A DNA stretch of 64,000 bases from contig OX328112.1 in NCBI GenBank assembly GCA_946811185.2, positions 13,417,215 to 13,481,214 on the forward strand. The letters run 5' to 3'. This DNA comes from Hippopus hippopus (Eukaryota > Mollusca > Bivalvia > Cardiida > Cardiidae). The notes beneath the pieces were generated by a model that saw nothing but the letters and a program-made list of their open reading frames with translations, was not told where the DNA came from and made no database searches. Shown piece by piece: positions 41,108 through 52,834 of the stretch (position 1 is the first letter of the stretch; every line of letters begins with the position of its first letter). Position numbers and translations under genes: made by a program.

Positions 41108-42384
41108 ATTGAAGCACCCCGGGGTTGTTGTGACTGTAAAAGCAAAGATTAAACTTTTTATAAACTGTGTAACTTGTAACATTCAACTGTGAACAGTTCT
41201 CAACAGAAACTTTACCTTTGATTTTTTCTCTAGTCATTTCGTGTGCAGTTCATATTCCCCATTTCTGTGACCTAAGGGTGTTTTTGGCAACTAACCGTTG
41301 ATTAAGTGAGCAAACTGGTTTAGTCCATATAAACAGCCAGTCTACACATGAAATAAACGGTAGTGCTTTCATTCTAGTAGGTCCTTTCCAGAATTGAATG
41401 TGGTAAATCCAAGCTACACTGTAAATGACCTTCACTCTGTCAACGTGACAACTTGTTTGCGTGAATATTCTGCATACGATCGTGGCAATCCCAGCATGAA
41501 TGTTCTTAATGTTGCTTTTGCGTAGATTATATCACTTTAGCTTTATCCTAGCGAAGCCATCGCGCTTATTCCTGAATATTTCGCATGTTTTAGTGATTGA
41601 AAACATTGTATGAAATGCAAAACTAGCCATAGTCAGCTATCTTTAAACTTTGCATGGTGGGATAGTTACGCTTGGAGAAGGTGATGACATCACTTTGGCG
41701 GAAGTTTAAATATCCTACTGTACATTTTTATTTATTAGGTACGAATAGCTACTGCATTTATCCCCGTTATTTTACCCCAAACTTTGGTGGTGGTGACTTT
41801 TACGCGGGATCACGGCCATTTTCACGTAATCCTTCTACCCGTTTTGGGTAGACATTTTCTACCAGTTTTGGGTAGCGGCCCGATTTCGGTAGCAAGCCTT
41901 CCACCAGATATTGGTACCTTCGACCAAAACCGGGTAGTTCTACCATTTTTGGGCCAGTGGCTTGGCTGGAGACTTTAAAAGCATTGTGATTTCGTAGGTT
42001 CAAGGATTCCTTTCTGTTGAACTTGTACAACTCGGTCACGTCATTAGCATCCGAACCTTTTTTTTTTTTTACTTTATTTGAGAATTTTTAACTGCACTAT
42101 TCTGGTTCGTTACATGTTTATCTATCTAATTTTTATATCAAACTCTGTGATCAAAAGGAAAATTAAATCTACCTATCCTATCGGAATGTACATGAATTTA
42201 TATTTTTAATTCAAGTCTCCTCTACTGTTGTCAGCTGATGATCGATAATTATCCCCGGTAAAGCATATTGTCGGTTTATACTTGAAAATAAAGTAAGAAT
42301 ACACTATACAGCTGTATTACGTTTCAAAAACATAATTCGGCGCCTTAGTCATTTCTATTCCCAGTTACTGCAATAAACAAGTTC
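41108..42384. other. no gene recognised
   Basis: Unique sequence. A minus-strand frame at 41435-41250 has no splice or family support. At 41810-41960 there are several TACCCGTTTTGGGTAG-like words in both orientations. Confidence 0.45.
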
Positions 42385-42686
42385 GTAACACATTTAATAC
42401 AGGTACACCATCTTAAAACATTCACAGTACAGGTATACCACCTATTAACATTTTCAGTACAGGTACACCATCTGTTAACACATTCAGTACAGGTACACAT
42501 TCTGTTAACACATGCGGTACAGGTAGATCATCTGTTAACACATGCAGTGCAGGTGTATCATCTGTTAACACATTCGGTACAGGTATACTGTGTGTAAACA
42601 TATTTAGTACAAGTATACCTTCTGTTTACAAATGCAGTACTGGCATACCGTTATCATCTGTTAACACATTCAGTGAAGGATTTGGT
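42385..42686. repeat. 29-bp minisatellite, island 3
   Basis: About 10 units of CATTCAGTACAGGTACACCA type, ending at a type-3 SINE. Confidence 0.88.
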
Positions 42687-42941
42687 TTGTATTGGAGTTT
42701 AACGCTATTTTAACGCCATTTTTACAGCTTAGGTTATATCATGGCAGTCAATGACGCGCCCATGTGTTTCCTGGCTTTGACACTACTTTCTTTCCAAAGC
42801 CACTGACTACTTTTCTCACATGAATCAGAGGTGAGAAGCGAAAAATCGCTGGAGAGAAAGTTCGCCGCAACAAGGTATCGAACCCACAACCTCCAGGTCA
42901 AGAGTCAAATACGCTAACCACTGAGCTACCCGGCCAGGCTT
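42687..42941 (-). mobile_element. type-3 SINE
   Basis: TTGTATTGGAGTTTAACGCT, ATGAATCAGAGGTGAGAAGC, head with GGTATCGAACCC and CACTGAGCTACCCGGCC. It separates minisatellite islands 3 and 4. Confidence 0.85.
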
Positions 42942-43460
42942 CAGTGTAGGAATACCATCTCCAAACACATTCAGTTAGTATAGGTAGACCATGTGTAAAA
43001 AAACGCATGAAGTGCAGGTATACCGTGTATAAACACATGCAGTATAGTTATACCACCTGTATACACATTAAGTAAGGGTAAACCATATCTAAACACATTA
43101 AATTAGTACAGATAGACCATGTGTAAGCACATTCAGTTCTAGTACACCATCCATAAACTTATTCGGTCTAGGTTTACCATCTATACACACATTCTGTACC
43201 GGTGAAACGTATGTAGACACACCCAGTACAAGTTAACAATCCTTAAACACATTCAGTACAGATAATCTGTTGACACATTCATTATAGGTAAAACATCTGT
43301 AAACACATTTATTTGGTACAGGTAACCACCTGTAAACATATTAAGTACAAATAAACCATAGGCAAACACATTCTGTACAAGTAAATTACCTGTAAACACA
43401 TTCAGTCCAACTTAACTACATGTATCTATGAATGCACTCTGTACAGGTAAACCATCTGTA
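42942..43460. repeat. 29-bp minisatellite, island 4
   Basis: About 17 strongly diverged units (CACATTCAGTACAGGTAAAC type) from the type-3 SINE to the left copy of the 115-bp flanking repeat. Confidence 0.85.
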
Positions 43461-43562
43461 AGCATATCGTCGCATTAGTATAATGGTGTTCAAACACCAT
43501 TTGGATGTTTTCGAGAAAATTAGCTCCGAGTTTCTGAGCGCTGTAAAATCTTTAAATATCAT
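43446..43562. repeat. 115-bp flanking direct repeat, left copy
   Basis: It contains GTGTTCAAACACCATTTGGA and then GAAAATTAGCTCCGAGTTTC. A second copy lies at 48856, in the same orientation, on the other side of the retrotransposon. The copies differ at scattered positions. Confidence 0.85.
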
Positions 43563-44854
43563 TCGATTTATATCAGAGACACACCAGTTGGTTCCTTTTG
43601 ATCTTAAACTTCTTTTAACATGGCACAATCTTGGAAAAAAGACATGGATTTTTATTTATTTTAAGATTTCAGTTTGGGGATAGAACAAAGTAGTTAAGAA
43701 ATTGCATTTTATTTCAGTATTATATTGTGATGATGTGAAATAGAACACTTCATCGTTAAAAGCTCTAAGCACAATGATAGCATTTGATTGAATTCGTTCT
43801 TTCTCCTACATCTGGAGGTGGGTGGGGAAGGGGAGTTACAAATTGATTTCAATTATGACCCAATATTTATGTTCTTACGGCATAATATAGCAGAAAGTGT
43901 TGACTTCTTTAGCAAATTTACCACAAAAACGCATTTTGATCAAGAGTTTTTCTAACTTATTATGTTGAAAATTTTAAATGTACTTAGAATGTGGGCGAAA
44001 ATACTGAAATTAATAATTTTAAAGTATTTTAACAGAAAGAAAACATGTTCTACCTCAGTCATCGTCTACCTTAAGGCACAAATTTACAGACCACAGATTC
44101 AAAACTTTTGTAAACACTTTCGGCATAAGCGGAGCAGAGTTCGAGCGCTACAGTGCGAGTTATATATAAAATAATTGAATTTATAACTGAAGCCTAGATT
44201 TTCAACTGCGGACTTTGAGAACATTGTGGAAAGAGAAACCATTGCCAGTCGAAGCCATGACTTTTCTTCCTATTGTGTTTTCCCGAACAAAAGTTTTGAC
44301 TGGAGTGAAGCAGAAGCAAGAGAAGAATAGAATGCGAGTACAAATCAACATTGCTCTCCAAGTTTTGAACAGTACTGTACATGTAACAACTGACCCTTCT
44401 ATTTTAAGCCTGAGCTATGTAGACCTCGTTTTAGTATACATCATTGTAACCAATATCAAATATCGTTCCTACCCCTTTTATTTGTAAAGCATATCAGACG
44501 ATACCTCTTGGAATTAGTGTTCCACATAAGCCTAATTGTTATAGACTTGGTTACATTGACCAATCTTACACATGTTTTCCGTAAACACAATATCACCAGT
44601 CAGCAGAAATTAAGGCATACTTTTTAAGCCCATCAACTAATTAGCTGAAACAATTGCTGGCTTGTTTAATAAGGCTACGCTTAGAAATATAAACTTTTGG
44701 AAATGAACAACTTTCACAAAAGACAGCATAAAATTTGGATGGAAAAGCATATTGTGACAAATTTAGTTTCCAAAAAAGCACATCTTTGAACTGTTCAATG
44801 CGTATTCAAAATCGACTGAAAGTTAAAGACATCTTTAACATGTATACAAGTTAG
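43563..44854. other. no gene recognised; 5' flank of the retrotransposon
   Basis: Only short frames. GAACATTGTGGAAAGAGAAACC (44218) and TTCCTATTGTGTTTTCCC may be an hpA hairpin relic. No ORF1 candidate was found. Confidence 0.45.
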
Positions 44855-47737
44855 ACACTTCTTAAAGGTTTACATGTTGTAAATTTGAATGTACAGCACC
44901 TTGTTCCAAAATTTGATGAAATTAAGTACATACTATCTACAAGTGAGATAGACATATTTGGCGCATGTGAAACCTTTCTTAATGACACTTTCTGTGATTT
45001 GAACCTTAATGTTCCAGGTTTTAATTATATAAGGAAGGATAGAAAGCACAAAAAGGGGGGTGGAGTTTTGGTTTTCTTAAGAAATCATATCCCAATTAAA
45101 CATAGGTCTGACTTGGAATCGGATGATATAGAATCTATATGGATTGAAATATGTCACAAAAACTCTAAGTCTTTTCTAATATGCTTTGTTTATCGACCAC
45201 CGCACTCTAGTGCTGAATGGATATCCTCATTCAATGTACAAATTCAGAAAGTAGATGAGCTTGGCAAAGAATATCACATTATTGGAGATCTTAACTACAA
45301 ATACTATTCAGATAAAAATAGCTTTGAATGTAAAGAGTGGTCAAATTTTGCTTTAAAATACGGACTTTCGCAACTGGTTAACAAGCCTACACGTATGTCA
45401 AAAAAATCGTCTACAATTATAGACCATATCTATACTAACCGGAATGACAGAGTGACAGAAATATTTGTTTCGCCCTTATCCCTGAGTGACCATTTTCCAG
45501 TATGCATGACGCGAAAATTAAAAAACAGGCCATTTAGAGGCGGTGGTCATTCGATTATGACGTATAGAAGTTTTAAAAAGTTTAATATATGTGATTTTCA
45601 GCATGATTTAAGTGCTTCGCAAATTCATTTAATCGAAACTGAGCATGACCCGGAACAAGCTCTTTTACTCTTTTACAATATCTTGCATACAATTTTATCT
45701 AAGCACGCGCCAATTAAGAGTAAACGTATCAAAAGTAATCATCTACCAAGATGGATAAATCATGAGGTCAAAAAAGCAATGTACGAACGGGATCGTTTTC
45801 AGAAGTTAAAAGATTGGAATAATTATAAAACTATGAGAAATAAAGTGCTACATCTCATTCGTAAAAATAAGAAAGATTATTATAATAATGCAATTAAAGC
45901 AGGCACTAATACCAAAGATCTATGGAGAAATTTAAGGAAGGTACAAAACAATGGCAATTTAGATAACGAATCAATACATTTACCTTCAAAAATGGTATTC
46001 AATGGAGAAAATATTCAGGGAAATAAAAATATCCTAAACTCCTTCAATGACCATTTCATCAACATAGCAAGCATTGTTAATAAATCGAAATTTAATGAAA
46101 GTAACTTTTCTTTTCTACGTTCACATTTACACCATATACTAAAAGACCAAGTTTTCGACATAGATTTTATCACACCTTTAATGGTTCGTCAATTTCTTAA
46201 TAAGCTTGAAACTAATAAAGCTTCTGGAATTGATGGAATAAGTGCCACTATTCTAAAATTTTGCGGTGATCATATAGTTTTACCTATAACTTCTATTATT
46301 AACAACAGTATCGCCAAAGGTATATTTCCAACCGCGCTGAAAGAAGCATATGTTCTACCTTTACATAAAGGAGCCGAAAAGGAAGATCCAAATAACTATC
46401 GCCCAATATCTATTTTACCCACTATTTCAAAGATTTTTGAACGTCATTTATCTAACCAATTATTAGCTTTCTTAAACAAACATGATTTATTAGCTAAGCA
46501 CCAATCTGGATTTAGAGAAGGCCATTCATGTCAAACAGCCCTTATTCGGCTAACTGACGAATGGCTAAAAGATGTTGATTCCGGAAAAATCATTGGTTCG
46601 GTTTTTGTTGATCTAAAAAAGGCTTTTGATTTAGTAGATCACGAAATTTTATTACATAAGTTGAAATTGCATAATTTCTCCACTAAGTCCTTAGCAATAT
46701 TCAAATCTTATTTGACTGATAGGAAACAGTGTATTAGACATAACAATGCATTTTCATCTTCTCGAAACTTATCAAGCGGTGTCCCACAAGGCTCTATTTT
46801 AGGGCCGCTACTGTTTTTAATTTATATAAATGATATGTGCTTGCACATTGATGCCTGTAGTCTAGATCTTTATGCAGATGATTCAACGTTATATAAGTCA
46901 GGAATCAGTATTACTGAAATACAACATAATCTACAAAATAGTTTAGAAACTATGCTCGCTTGGTGTACTGTTAATAATATGCTTGTTAACCCAAATAAAA
47001 CAAAATGTATGCTAATTGGACCAAAACATAAATTAAATTCTATTAATCTAGAACTAAAAATTAATGACGTTTGCATTGAACTTGTTGAGTCTCATAAGAT
47101 ATTAGGTGTACACATTGACAAGCATTTGTCGTGGAATGTACACATTGATAAAACTTGCACTGCGATCAACAATAAAATTAATTTGTTTAAAAGGATTTCG
47201 ACGTACCTAACAATGGAAATGAAACAATTATTTTACAACTCGTACATACTGCCTCTCTTCGACTATTGTTGTACAGTTTGGTGGAAGAGCGCTAAATATA
47301 GGACCTCTAAACTATCTGTACTTCAAAAAAGAGCAGCTCGCATCACATTAGGGGCTCCATCTAGAACACCGTCAATTGAACTTTTCGCAGAACTAAATTG
47401 GTTGACCTTTGACAATAGATGTGATTATCACGCTGGTGTTTTAATCTTTAAGTGTCATAATAACCTTTCACCACCATATATAAGGGACATTATTTCGTTT
47501 TCTAGAAACACCAAGTATAATTTACGATCATCTGCTCATTATGATATCATTAACTCAAGATTTAACACTTTGTTCAAGAAAAAAGCATTCTCGTATTACA
47601 GCATGAACATATGGAATGAAATTCCTATTTCAATCAGAGCAGCAACTTCCTTATCTAACTTTAAACATCAGTTTAAACAGTATATGTTCAGAAAGCAATC
47701 TATCACCTCACCAAATAACACAAACAAATTACCGTAA
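44855..47737 (+). mobile_element. non-LTR retrotransposon, endonuclease plus reverse transcriptase frame
   Basis: One frame without stops. Numbering from the TTG at 44885: apurinic-type endonuclease with E29 (GACETF), GDLN at 134-137 and SDH at 201-203; reverse transcriptase with NNYRPIS near 504, FVDLKKAFD at 574-582, SGVPQGSILGPLLF at 631-644 and YADD at 663-666; then a C-terminal region with LQKRAARI and RCDYHAG. All catalytic residues are present. This order without RNase H fits the CR1/L2/Jockey group. The frame has no ATG at its start: it runs back in frame to a TAG at 44852, and the added GLHVVNLNVQHL is the normal first strand of the endonuclease, so it is coding. No ORF1 is visible upstream, so the copy is 5' truncated or ORF2 starts by another route. 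The open state implies recent insertion. Confidence 0.93.
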
Positions 47738-47864
47738 ATTGTGTATCTGTCCACTGACTTATAGACTCATTTTCATGTTATTTTCTTTCATCATCCACTT
47801 ATTTATTATCGCATCTGTTTGTGTGTGGGTGTAGGGGTAAGTGTGTGGAGGGGTGAATGTGTGT

Positions 47865-47909
<45 letters not shown>

Positions 47910-48058
47910 GGCAACAGTGTAAAAAAGACTCCATTTTCAGGTCATTTTTCTTGAAATTCTGTCTTAATGTTTTAACCTTCAAGAAATAATACCTTCACAG
48001 AGTCAAGAGGATTGTATGGGCCTGAAACTTGTAGTTTTTCAATGTGTGAGTAGATTAA
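47738..48058 (+). repeat. 3' tail of the retrotransposon and (GA)n microsatellite
   Basis: After the TAA come about 100 nt of T-rich sequence, a GTGTGTGG-rich stretch, and a pure GA run at about 47870-47902. CR1/L2-type elements often end in short simple repeats, so this may be the element's 3' end. The exact end is not defined and no target duplication was identified. Confidence 0.5.
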
Positions 48059-48059
48059 G

Positions 48060-48225
48060 GAAGTTCGGTTTTGGGGTTCACTGGAATAACTGGGTATTTA
48101 GTTTGAGTGTCCCTAGGCAAGAAACTTCAGAGCCCTAGTGTTGTACTTGTGAAACCATGGACCTATAAAATCACTATGAATATCTAAGCTGTCTATTTGA
48201 TAAGACCGAAATAATACTAGATGAT
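48060..48225 (+). mobile_element. type-2 SINE fragment
   Basis: AGTGTCCCTAGGCAAGAAAC, CAGAGCCCTAGTGTTGTACT and AAGACCGAAATAATACTAG; head and tail degraded. Confidence 0.55.
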
Positions 48226-48855
48226 TAATCAGGTCTTAGACCATAATCTTATTTCAGAGCTTACTGAAAATAACAGTAAACCTGCTCCAAGTGCAAGTAC
48301 TTCATTTAAGTGCAAAATCAAATTGCAATTTACACAATCTGGCTATTTTATCTGTTGGGAAAAAATTATAACTTTCAAGTTTAAAGCAGCCAGGTTTGTC
48401 TATGTGACAGGAAAGAGGATGAAAGATAAAGAAAACCACAAGGGTTTTTTTTAATGTTAGAAATTACATGTTTCCATGTCGTGGTGGCCATGTTTGTTGT
48501 GAAAAATCATGACCGTTGATCGGATATTTTGGAGATAGAACATTACATGATGTATCTACAATGGTACTTAGAATGATCTTCATATTGTTCGGGTCACATG
48601 ACCACACTTACCTGTTTTGATTGGGAAATTGACTTAGAACATAATGTTTTTGAACAGCTTGTTAAAATAGGGGAGTTAAAACAAGGTAGCCTAATACTGA
48701 AAATCTTCTTAACCAAAGCTTATAATTCAAGACTGATTTCATGGGAAGATAGTTCTAATTCTTCGTGACGATTCCAACGATATAAAAATCTCATTTTTTT
48801 TTTTTCAAAAATGGAGTTAGAACACTATTATAATAATGGGATAGCATTCATTACC
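48226..48855. other. no gene seen
   Basis: AT-rich sequence without recognised repeat, up to the right copy of the 115-bp repeat. Confidence 0.45.
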
Positions 48856-48974
48856 TACAGATAAACCATCTATAAGCGCATCATCGCATTGTTATAATAG
48901 TGTTCAAACACCATTTGGATGTTTTCCAGAAAATTAGCTCTAAAGTTTCTGAGAGCTGTAACATCTTTAAATAT
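48856..48974. repeat. 115-bp flanking direct repeat, right copy
   Basis: The counterpart of 43446-43562, preceded like it by an ACCATCTGTAAGC-type minisatellite unit. Minisatellite units resume directly after it. Confidence 0.85.
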
Positions 48975-49110
48975 CATAAGTAAACACATTCAGTACATCT
49001 AAACCAACTGCTAATACATTCTGTCCCATCTGTAAACTTATTAAGTACAGGTTAGCAATTTGTAAACACAATACATTCACAGATCCCGCATAATTTCAAA
49101 TCCAATATGT
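48975..49110. repeat. 29-bp minisatellite, island 5
   Basis: About five diverged units (AAACACATTCAGTACATCTA) on the far side of the retrotransposon block. Further single-unit scraps occur at 49290, 51055 and 51352. Confidence 0.75.
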
Positions 49111-49344
49111 AAATAGGTCAGTTAAGATTACTGTATAGTCTTGGACAGGAATAAATGTCTCTTGTATGAGCTATATGTTTTCTATTTATTCGAAAATTGT
49201 TCCCCCTGTTTTTTTAATCCTTCATTCTTTTTAGATGGGGTGGGGGGATCTGTCGGCCTCATTTTCAGTGTCTAAAATAATCATTGCATACAGTACAGGT
49301 AACCTGCCTGTAAATATACACATCAGATTTTCATTATTTTTCAG

Positions 49345-49551
49345 GACCACATTAAAAACAAATTAAAAAGTGGCATTTATATTGGATTGTATCAATTTAA
49401 TGAGCAAGTATTGGAAGACACATTGCATTTAATACAAAAGGAGAAGCTGTGTACAGCTGAAAAATTCCAAAGTTCCTGTTTTCAGACAGAAACAACACTT
49501 GCGGAAACACTAGAACAAATACCCGTTCCGGGAAAGAATGGCTTTAAAGTT
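49345..49551 (+). CDS. orphan coding exon candidate
   Basis: A good acceptor (CATTATTTTTCAG) opens a frame reading DHIKNKLKSGIYIGLYQFNE, then QVLEDTLHLIQKEKLC and on to LEQIPVPGKNGFK, where an hpB element begins at a TTAA. The peptide looks like real protein (amphipathic, balanced composition) and is outside any repeat I can define. There is no start codon and no clear donor; AAA/GTTAAC is only a weak one. It may be one exon of an unrecognised gene or an exon relic cut by hpB. Confidence 0.35.
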
Positions 49552-49761
49552 AACCCTTTGGCTGCTAAGCGCGACATACCGACTTTTTGCGGACAGTGTA
49601 GATCAAGATCTGACTACACAGAACGTGCAGTCTGATCTGGGATCTACAGTGTCCGATAAGGAGATATTATTCCCCAAACATAACTTTGAAATAGCAATAT
49701 TTGGGTTTTTTATTATCAAATTGAAAATTTCATTTTAGTTATGTTACAGGATAAAAGTTAA
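49550..49761 (+). mobile_element. hpB copy, complete
   Basis: TTAACCCTTTGGCTGCTAAG to ATGTTACAGGATAAAAGTTAA-type end, 212 bp, TTAA at both ends. It is inserted at the end of the orphan exon candidate. Confidence 0.92.
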
Positions 49762-49763
49762 TA

Positions 49764-50770
49764 TCAGTATCGTGTATGACCTCCCCTTGCGTCAATGACA
49801 GCTTGGCACCTATGGTGCATGCTGTAAATTAGTCTCCTGATGTTTGCTAACGGAATGACGTTCCATTCTTCTACAAGAGCAGCTCCAAGCTCCTGTAAGG
49901 AACCACTGAGGCAAAAGTCCGAATATGGCAACCTGAAGCATATTCCATACATGCTCAATAGCATAGAGGTCGGGCGGAATCTGCTGGCCAATTCATATGC
50001 TCAATTGTTTCATGTTCTAGGTACATTTCTACCACCCTAGCACGATGTGGTCGAGCACTGTCGTCCATAAGAATAAAGTTTGGACCAGTCACACCAGCAT
50101 AGGGCCTAGCATAAACATCAAGGATTTCATCCCTATGGCGGATGCCAGTTATCATACCATGCTGTAAAACATGCAAGTCAGTTAGTTCATCATGACTTAT
50201 CCCAACCCAAACCATCACAGAGCCACCTCCACATCTGCCGTGTTCAGCGATGTTTGGCATCATGAAACCTCTCACCACTTTTCCACACTTGTTGCGGTCT
50301 ATCCGTAAAGTCTAAACAAAATCTAGACTCATCAGTGAAAAGAACTGGTCGCCATTAGTGGTGTCCCCAATTTCACGTGTTCACGGCAAACTCCAAACGG
50401 ATCCTTCTGTGATAAACAGACAATAGAATTTGCACACATGCCCCTCTAGATGACAGCCCTGATGGATGTAGACGATTACGTATTGTTGAGGAAGGGGGGG
50501 GGGGATTTTACGTTCACACCAGAGGCATTGCGGAGGTCGTTACGTATCGTGGTTGCGGTCATACAGTGATTACGTTGGGCCTGAAGCACTATAAAATGGT
50601 CTTGTGGACCTTGACGATCTCCACCATGACGATGTGATGAGAAACCAAAGGTTTGGTATCGATTTTATGCTCTGCTGATCACACTTTGGTTGGCGTTCAA
50701 TGCATTGGTTACATCACAGTGCGTGGAGCCATTTTCAAGCATTCCAATGTAAGTTCCTGATTGATCTTGG
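49764..50770 (-). pseudogene. Tc1-like transposase relic
   Basis: Minus-strand pieces run N to C from high to low coordinates: IGMLENGSTHCDVTNALN (near 50740), then SSHRHGGDRQ, STIRNRL, LFTDESRFCLDF (first catalytic Asp, near 50310), GGGSVMVWVGIS, FILMDDSARPHRARVVEMYL (second Asp, near 50060), EELGAAL-type helix and IDARGGHTRY at the end (49770). Frame changes, at least two stops and loss of the SPDLNPIEH block show that it is dead. Terminal inverted repeats were not found. Confidence 0.88.
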
Positions 50771-51086
50771 TTAAACAATGTCTTACAATCGCGGAGGCAT
50801 TTTGACTTGATATAGGTAACAAAACAGTCAGAATGCAAGATGACAAATGAGGAGAATTTGTGTTGTGATGATGTGCACCTGACATTGTCATGTGACCCAT
50901 CAGGTGGCACGCAGTCAAGAAATGCACGTGCAAGTGTGTAAGTGACAATAATTTGATCAATATTTACTTCTTGACACATTTGGTAAATCCCAAAACGAAA
51001 ACTATCATAGAAAAATATTTGATCCTTAGCAAATTTTGAGTAGTATATATTTAGTACATGTACACCATATGTAGACATACTACATT

Positions 51087-51347
51087 TGGCTTGCAACACC
51101 CGAAAGGAGCATTCGGACATTTGCGTAAAGTGTCGTCTCGGATCAGCCTGCGCAGTCCGCGCAGGCTAATCCGAGACGGCACTTTACGACTTTATTAGAT
51201 TTTGTCCCACAGTAGACTTTCGCAAAACAGAAAATTACATAAAAACATGAAGTGTCGTCTCGGATCAGTCTGCGCGGACTGTGCAGGCTGATCCGAGACG
51301 ACACTTTCTGCAAATGTCCGAATGCCCCTTTTCGCGTGTTGTGGACC
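51087..51347. mobile_element. palindromic element hpC, copy 1
   Basis: Inverted ends (GGCTTGCAACACCCGAAAGG with the complement at the right) enclose two separate GC-rich palindromes (GATCAGCCTGCGCAGTCCGC at 51140 and its like at 51262). Each part is flanked by AAGTGTCGTCTCGG. Confidence 0.9.
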
Positions 51348-51538
51348 ATTAAGTACAGTTAAATCGCCTGTATACATAATAGAAATAATGTCTTACCTAT
51401 AAAGAATGGCCTTTTTTCTCAGTAAAACAAAATATATCAACCACTCAGAAGTAAAACTAGAGAAGATAATTACTGAATTCGCACTATAAAACAATGACTT
51501 CAGGGAATAGTAAACTGGTTTCTGTTAGTCACTATTGT
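51348..51538. other. no gene; one minisatellite unit
   Basis: TTAAGTACAGTTAAATCGCC near 51350 is a single unit of the 29-bp motif. Nothing else was recognised. Confidence 0.4.
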
Positions 51539-51674
51539 TTAATTCTTTACCAGACCAAAAAAAAAAAAAGCTTTAGACCCGTCCAAAGTGAAAGCATTTG
51601 CAGATGACAAATTAAATGACGCTCAAATACAGGATTTTTCTGCTTGAAACTCGGATTGTTTTGTAAGTAGTTAA
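51539..51674 (-). mobile_element. hpA copy, hairpin deleted
   Basis: TTAA to TTAA, 136 bp; it jumps from CTCAAATACAGGATTTTTCT to ACTCGGATTGTTTTG. Confidence 0.75.
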
Positions 51675-51729
51675 TTTCCTTAATCTTCTTCATGACCACG
51701 TACTTTTGTTTGTTTGTTTTATTTTTTGC

Positions 51730-51890
51730 AGATGACAAATAAAATGTCACTTAAATATAGGGTTTTTTTTCTGTGAAAGGGTAGAAAACATTGTGGGAAA
51801 ATACTGGTTACCGGCGATTTTCTCTTTTCCCACAATGTTTTCAAAAGCTTTCTCTGTCAGAGTCGTTAAAACTAGGATTGTTTTATAATT
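51730..51890 (-). mobile_element. hpA copy, left end lost
   Basis: GCAGATGACAAATAAAATGT to GGATTGTTTTATAAT; loop GGTTACC. The right end is cut by hpC copy 2. Confidence 0.72.
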
Positions 51891-52122
51891 TTGGCCTGCA
51901 ACACGCGAAAAGGGACATTTGCGTAAAGTGTCGACGCGAATCAGCCTGCGCAGTCCGCGCAGGTTAATCTGAGACGACACTTTCCGATCGAGTGCGATTT
52001 TCTGTTTCACGCGTCTACTGTAGGACAAAATCTAATTTGGACGTACGCGGACTGCGCAGGCTGATCCGGGACGACACTTTACGCAAATGTCTGAATGGCC
52101 CTTTTCGCGTGTTGCAGGCCAA
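51891..52122. mobile_element. palindromic element hpC, copy 2
   Basis: TTGGCCTGCAACACGCGAAA to TTCGCGTGTTGCAGGCCAA. The second inner palindrome is shortened. Confidence 0.88.
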
Positions 52123-52189
52123 TATAGAATTCATTTCCTTCTTGTTTATGACCACATACTTTTGTTATTGTTGTTGTTTTTTTTTCTTT

Positions 52190-52742
52190 TACGTTCACGC
52201 CGTTTTCAACATTATTTCACTTCATCACAGTAGCCAGTGCACTTTTCCAAGCTTTCCTGGGGTTTCTTTTACCAGTACTTCGCACAACATTCTTCCCTGG
52301 CCACTGGCTGCTTTTTCAGATAACCATCTTCCTTTTGATTGGATTTGCCTAAATAATGTTCAATATTACATTATGAAAAAGCACCAAAACTTTCTTTTTA
52401 TCTGTAGCTTGCGTAGAACTGATGTGGCAATACATGGACCGTGACAAAAAAGAGAGAAACCAGTACTGCGCACAATATTCTTCCCTAGTCACTGGCTGCT
52501 TTCTGAGATTACTATCGTTGCAACTCATACTTTTGAATGGGCTTGCCTAAATATGTTTAAAAAGCGCCAAAACTTTCTTTGTATCTGTAGCTTGCTTCTG
52601 ACATGGCAAGACATTCGCTGTGACAAAAGAGAGAGTAACCCGTACTTTGCATAATATTCTTCCAAAGCCACTGGCTGCTTTCTCAGATAGCCATCGGTGC
52701 ATCTCTTACTTTTGAATGGGCTTGCCAAAGTAAAACCAATAT
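52190..52742 (-). repeat. SINE tail part plus threefold tandem duplication
   Basis: A SINE fragment (CGCCGTTTTCAACATTATTT to GGCTGCTTTTTCAGATAACC) starts a unit of about 180 nt that occurs three times (about 52272, 52462, 52638). Each has TTCTTCC..GCCACTGGCTGCTTT and TTTGAATGGGCTTGCC; the first two also have CGCCAAAACTTTCTTTGTAT-type sequence. Confidence 0.8.
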
Positions 52743-52834
52743 TCCATTGTCATAAATCACTGAAACTATGGTTCTAATCTCAAAATTTTACTTTTTGGGA
52801 GTCGGATTTTCCATATACAGGTAATTATACGTGT

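Larger units (their letters stand above)
51675..52185. repeat. short direct repeat around hpA and hpC
   Basis: TTCCTTAATCTTCTTCATGACCACGTACTTTTG-type sequence at 51675 recurs at 52135 (TTCCTTCTTGTTTATGACCA). The two copies bracket an hpA piece and hpC copy 2. Confidence 0.55.

Noticed and set aside
41784..42039. Overlapping frames on both strands with PVLGR-like repeats
   Set aside because: Caused by short inverted TACCCGTTTTGGGTAG words; no other coding evidence.
49955..50278. Tc1 transposase frame as a working gene
   Set aside because: Frameshifts, stops and loss of the last catalytic block show a pseudogene.
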